Shown: positions 61,764 to 64,000 of the stretch, piece by piece | How positions within the stretch are numbered: position 1 is the first letter of the stretch | Layout of the letters: every line of letters starts with the position of its first letter | DNA from: Streptomyces sp. Edi2 | Lineage (GTDB): Bacteria; Actinomycetota; Actinomycetes; Streptomycetales; Streptomycetaceae | Direction: 5' to 3' | Length of the DNA: 64,000 nucleotides | Assembly (NCBI RefSeq): GCF_040253635.1 | Contig: NZ_JBEJGX010000003.1 | Span: 8,271,501 to 8,335,500, forward strand | The notes under the pieces: generated by a model | Databases searched by the model: none | Told to the model about the DNA's origin: nothing | What the model saw: only the letters and a program-made list of their open reading frames with translations | Made by a program: the position numbers and the translations under genes

Positions 61764-62285
61764 ATGCGCAAGACTCTGTCCGTGGACCGACCAGATCTCA
61801 GATACGCCGCCTACGCCCGCGACCGACTGGCGGGCATGCCCTCACCGACCGACCCGGAGGCATTCGCGCTCGCCTACCACCTGCTCCACCTGTCCTACCT
61901 GGTCGTCGCCGACCTGGAGAGCCACATCCACCGCCCGCGCGGCTGGACGCTCTCCGGCTTCCGGCTGATGTTCAAGCTCTGGCTGCTGGGCCCCACCCAG
62001 CCCGCCAGGCTCGCCGAGATCTCGGCGATGTCCCGCTCGGCGGTCACCAACGCCATCAACACCCTCGAACGGGACGGCCTGGTCGAACGCCGCCCGGTCC
62101 CCGACGACCGGCGCGCGGTCGCCGCCGGCCTCACCGCCACGGGCGAGAAAGCCGTCCGGGAGGCGTTCGCCGAACAGAGCCGCCGCGAGCAGCAGTGGTT
62201 CGCCACCCTCGACGCCGACGAGCGGGCCACCCTCACCGATCTGATCACCCGTGTCCTGGCCGCGCGACCCGAGGACGCCGGCTGA
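61764..62285 (+). CDS. MarR-family transcriptional regulator
   Basis: A 173-residue winged-helix repressor. LMFKLWLLGPTQPARLAEIS, AMSRSAVTNAINTLERDGLV and ERRPVPDDRRAVAAGLTATG form the DNA-binding domain and wing. Flanking helices dimerise. No clear Shine-Dalgarno sequence precedes ATG 61764; a longer open frame from 61722 would run through the operator. It probably controls the monooxygenase/DUF3237 pair and perhaps the convergent methyltransferase group. Confidence 0.88.
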   Translation: MRKTLSVDRPDLRYAAYARDRLAGMPSPTDPEAFALAYHLLHLSYLVVADLESHIHRPRGWTLSGFRLMFKLWLLGPTQPARLAEISAMSRSAVTNAINTLERDGLVERRPVPDDRRAVAAGLTATGEKAVREAFAEQSRREQQWFATLDADERATLTDLITRVLAARPEDAG

Positions 62286-62308
62286 GTGCCGTCCCGGCGC
62301 AGGGCCCG

Positions 62309-62893
62309 TCAGGTGTCCTTCAGGATCACCAACTCGCCTTTGCCGATCGGGGAAAGGGAGCCGAGGTAGCCGTCCGAGGCCGCGACCAGGCGGTTGAAGT
62401 CTTCCATCTGGTGGGCGTGGGAGACCGCGTTGTCGACCACGAGCAGGTGGCCGTCCGCGAGGATCCGCTGCAGTGCGGGCCACCAGTCCGCGTACTGTCC
62501 GCGATCGCTGTCCAGGAAGATGAAGTCGTACTCGCCCGCCTCGCGCGTCGCGATGAACCGGCCGGCCTCGCCCTCGATCTGCTGGATGCGGGGGGAGAGC
62601 CCGGCGCGCCGAAAGTTCCGCTCGGCCATCGCGCGCTTGTGAGGCGCCTGTTCGACGGTGGTGACCGAGCCGTCCCCGCCCACGGCATCGGCGAGCCACA
62701 ACGTCGAGTAGCCGTTCGACGTCCCGATCTCCAGCACCTTCTTGGCCTTGGATGCCTTGACGAGTAACGCGAGGAACACGCCGGTGTCGTGCGTGATATT
62801 CAGCATCTTCCGGCTCCGGTCGTCCGTCGCCGCATCGTTGGCAGTGCCGAATTCCTCCAGCTCACCCAGCAGTTCGGCGAGACCATGCTCCAT
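62309..62893 (-). CDS. SAM-dependent O-methyltransferase (family 3), with TTA codon
   Basis: A 194-residue catechol/caffeoyl-CoA O-methyltransferase-like enzyme. The SAM site is VLEIGTSNGYSTLWLADAVG, and EYDFIFLDSDRGQYADWWPA supplies the Asp metal site, with HLLVVDNAVSHAHQ after it. AAGGAGAGG precedes ATG 62893. Codon 43 is TTA (plus-strand 62765-62767), so expression is probably bldA-dependent. It likely methylates a catechol-type hydroxyl, perhaps a product of the neighbouring monooxygenase (inference). Confidence 0.88.
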   Translation of the reverse strand: MEHGLAELLGELEEFGTANDAATDDRSRKMLNITHDTGVFLALLVKASKAKKVLEIGTSNGYSTLWLADAVGGDGSVTTVEQAPHKRAMAERNFRRAGLSPRIQQIEGEAGRFIATREAGEYDFIFLDSDRGQYADWWPALQRILADGHLLVVDNAVSHAHQMEDFNRLVAASDGYLGSLSPIGKGELVILKDT

Positions 62894-62925
62894 GGTGATT
62901 CCTCTCCTTGCTTCATGAATCCTCA

Positions 62926-63696
62926 TCAGCCGGCCAGACTCTGTATCGCGACATACAGGCCGAGGAGCAGCAGGGCAACACACAGTACGGTGCGAAATTT
63001 CTCCTCGGAGATCTTCCGGCGTATCCGGTTGCCGATCGACATCCCGAGAAACGCCGGGGCCAAGGCGGCGGCCGACATCACGCCGAGATTCACGCTGAGC
63101 AGGTCTTGCGTCCGCAGCGACCATGCCAGACCAACGGTGGAGAGCGTGAAGAGGATCCCCATGCTCTGCACCAGTTGGTCGCGCAGCAGACCAATGGACT
63201 GCAGGTAGAAGACTCCTGGGACGGCTGACGAGCCGGTCATTCCGGTGAGGAAGCCGTTGGTGGCTCCGAAGAGCACCCCCGCGGGGTGGTGCCACCATCT
63301 GTCTCTGATGTTCACCCGGAGCTTGAACAGCCCGAGCAACCCGTACACCGCGAGCCCCACGCCGAGCAGGGCGGACATCACGTCCGCCCGGAAGTAGCTC
63401 AGGGTGAACGCACCCGAGACGGTAAAGACCGTGGCCGCCAGGAGAAACGGCCAGGTGAGACGGACGACTTCCCGGCCGTGACCGCCGCGCGAAGCCTGAA
63501 GGACGTTGGTCAGGAATGTCGGAATGAGTATCAACGCCTTCGCGGGGTGGATCCCGACCGTCGCAGCGAGAATTCCGAGGACGACGGGCGGCAGGCCGAG
63601 GCCGGTCAGACCCTTGACCAACCCACCCGCGAAGAACGTCAGAACAATCAACGTGACGGTGGCCACGTCGAAGGAGAGCAGGGCCGTGTGGGTCAA
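62926..63696 (-). CDS. TSUP (TauE/SafE) family permease
   Basis: A 256-residue membrane protein with about eight helices. The N-terminal repeat reads FFAGGLVKGLTGLGLPPVVL and the C-terminal repeat GATNGFLTGMTGSSAVPGVF, the two-fold TSUP pattern. Members move sulfite, sulfoacetate or other organic anions. The TTG start at 63696 overlaps the stop of the upstream partial gene (TTGA). 32 bases separate it from the methyltransferase gene. Confidence 0.87.
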   Translation of the reverse strand: MTHTALLSFDVATVTLIVLTFFAGGLVKGLTGLGLPPVVLGILAATVGIHPAKALILIPTFLTNVLQASRGGHGREVVRLTWPFLLAATVFTVSGAFTLSYFRADVMSALLGVGLAVYGLLGLFKLRVNIRDRWWHHPAGVLFGATNGFLTGMTGSSAVPGVFYLQSIGLLRDQLVQSMGILFTLSTVGLAWSLRTQDLLSVNLGVMSAAALAPAFLGMSIGNRIRRKISEEKFRTVLCVALLLLGLYVAIQSLAG

Positions 63697-64000
63697 GAGT
63701 TGAGGTCACTCCGCGGGTGCCCTGTCTCCAGCCCACGGGAGGCGAAGCACCGCAGTGCCGTCACGACGTCAGCCTGCTCCTCCGGGTCCAGGCCCTCGGG
63801 CCTCTCCTGTTCGAAGTGATCGGCGAGTTTGACGATGTCGCTCTTGCGGTCCTCGATGTAGACGGCGCCGCCCGTGACCTGCGTCGCGTCGCGCTCGGCG
63901 AACTGCCCCGCGATGTCCTTGGCGTCCCGGACGAAGTTGATGTCGAATGCGCCGATCTGGAGAAGGACATAGCGTGAGGGCGTTCCGACAGGTGCGCCGT
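63693..64000 (-). CDS. C-terminal part of an unrecognised protein (5' end beyond window)
   Basis: About 101 codons are visible, running in from the right edge. The readable part includes YVLLQIGAFDINFVRDAKDI, GGAVYIEDRKSDIVKLADHF and QADVVTALRCFASRG. I do not recognise the family. It overlaps the TSUP start by four bases and is therefore co-translated with the transporter and probably the methyltransferase. Confidence 0.7.
   Translation of the reverse strand, partial: GAPVGTPSRYVLLQIGAFDINFVRDAKDIAGQFAERDATQVTGGAVYIEDRKSDIVKLADHFEQERPEGLDPEEQADVVTALRCFASRGLETGHPRSDLNS

Noticed and set aside
1..64000. tRNA, rRNA, integrase, transposase or attachment sites
   Set aside because: None recognised on either strand, so there is no direct sign of an integrated element in this window.

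Overview
The window reads as chromosomal DNA of a Streptomyces or close relative. GC content is very high with strong third-position GC, GTG and TTG starts are common, TTA codons are very rare, and the gene types fit: giant LuxR/LAL regulators, SpoIIE-type PP2C phosphatases, DUF5709, DUF2795, DUF5825 and DUF6131 proteins, and many secreted small proteins. No rRNA, tRNA, CRISPR array, transposase or phage gene was seen.

Layout. 1-8.6 kb: a partial ferredoxin-NADP reductase, a low-complexity DUF6214-like protein, a TetR regulator with a perfect 24-bp palindrome upstream, a three-gene molybdenum hydroxylase of the PaoABC/YagTSR type, a decayed histidine-kinase fragment and a DinB-like protein. 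8.9-15.3 kb: a probable RiPP (ribosomally made, modified peptide) locus. It holds an MFS exporter with a TTA codon, an S9 prolyl-oligopeptidase-type peptidase, a 39-residue precursor-like peptide, a 15-bp perfect hairpin, a cobalamin-dependent radical SAM C-methyltransferase-like enzyme and a DUF5825 partner. 15.4-24.7 kb: an Old Yellow Enzyme, DUF2267, a stand-alone cytochrome oxidase subunit I and a stress/dormancy-flavoured group (Asp23/Gls24, NDH-2, DUF5709, DUF2795, Rv2629-like). 24.7-30.7 kb: a tandem-repeat array, a nucleoside hydrolase/MFS operon opposite its probable LacI regulator, a DUF1444-like protein and DUF779.

31-45 kb holds the second unusual region. A TTA-containing LAL regulator is followed by four genes for secreted proteins: three paralogous four-cysteine small proteins and one aerolysin-like protein. 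After a PadR/acyl-CoA dehydrogenase pair, a YciO-like protein and an SDR, a second LAL regulator converges on a gene for a secreted ricin-B-lectin protein. The C-terminal half of that protein resembles the aerolysin-like protein of the first cluster.

45-58 kb: a ribose-type sugar ABC transporter, two multidomain SpoIIE phosphatases, a cyclase-family protein and a glutamine-dependent asparagine synthetase. 58-64 kb: a small membrane protein, a PepSY membrane protein, and a MarR-controlled group (FAD monooxygenase, DUF3237, O-methyltransferase with a TTA codon, TSUP transporter, unknown partial gene).

The two best candidates for something little described are the RiPP locus at 8.9-15.3 kb and the paired LAL/secreted aerolysin-like loci at 31-36.4 kb and 40.8-45 kb. 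Both are inferences from sequence features; no database search could be run.
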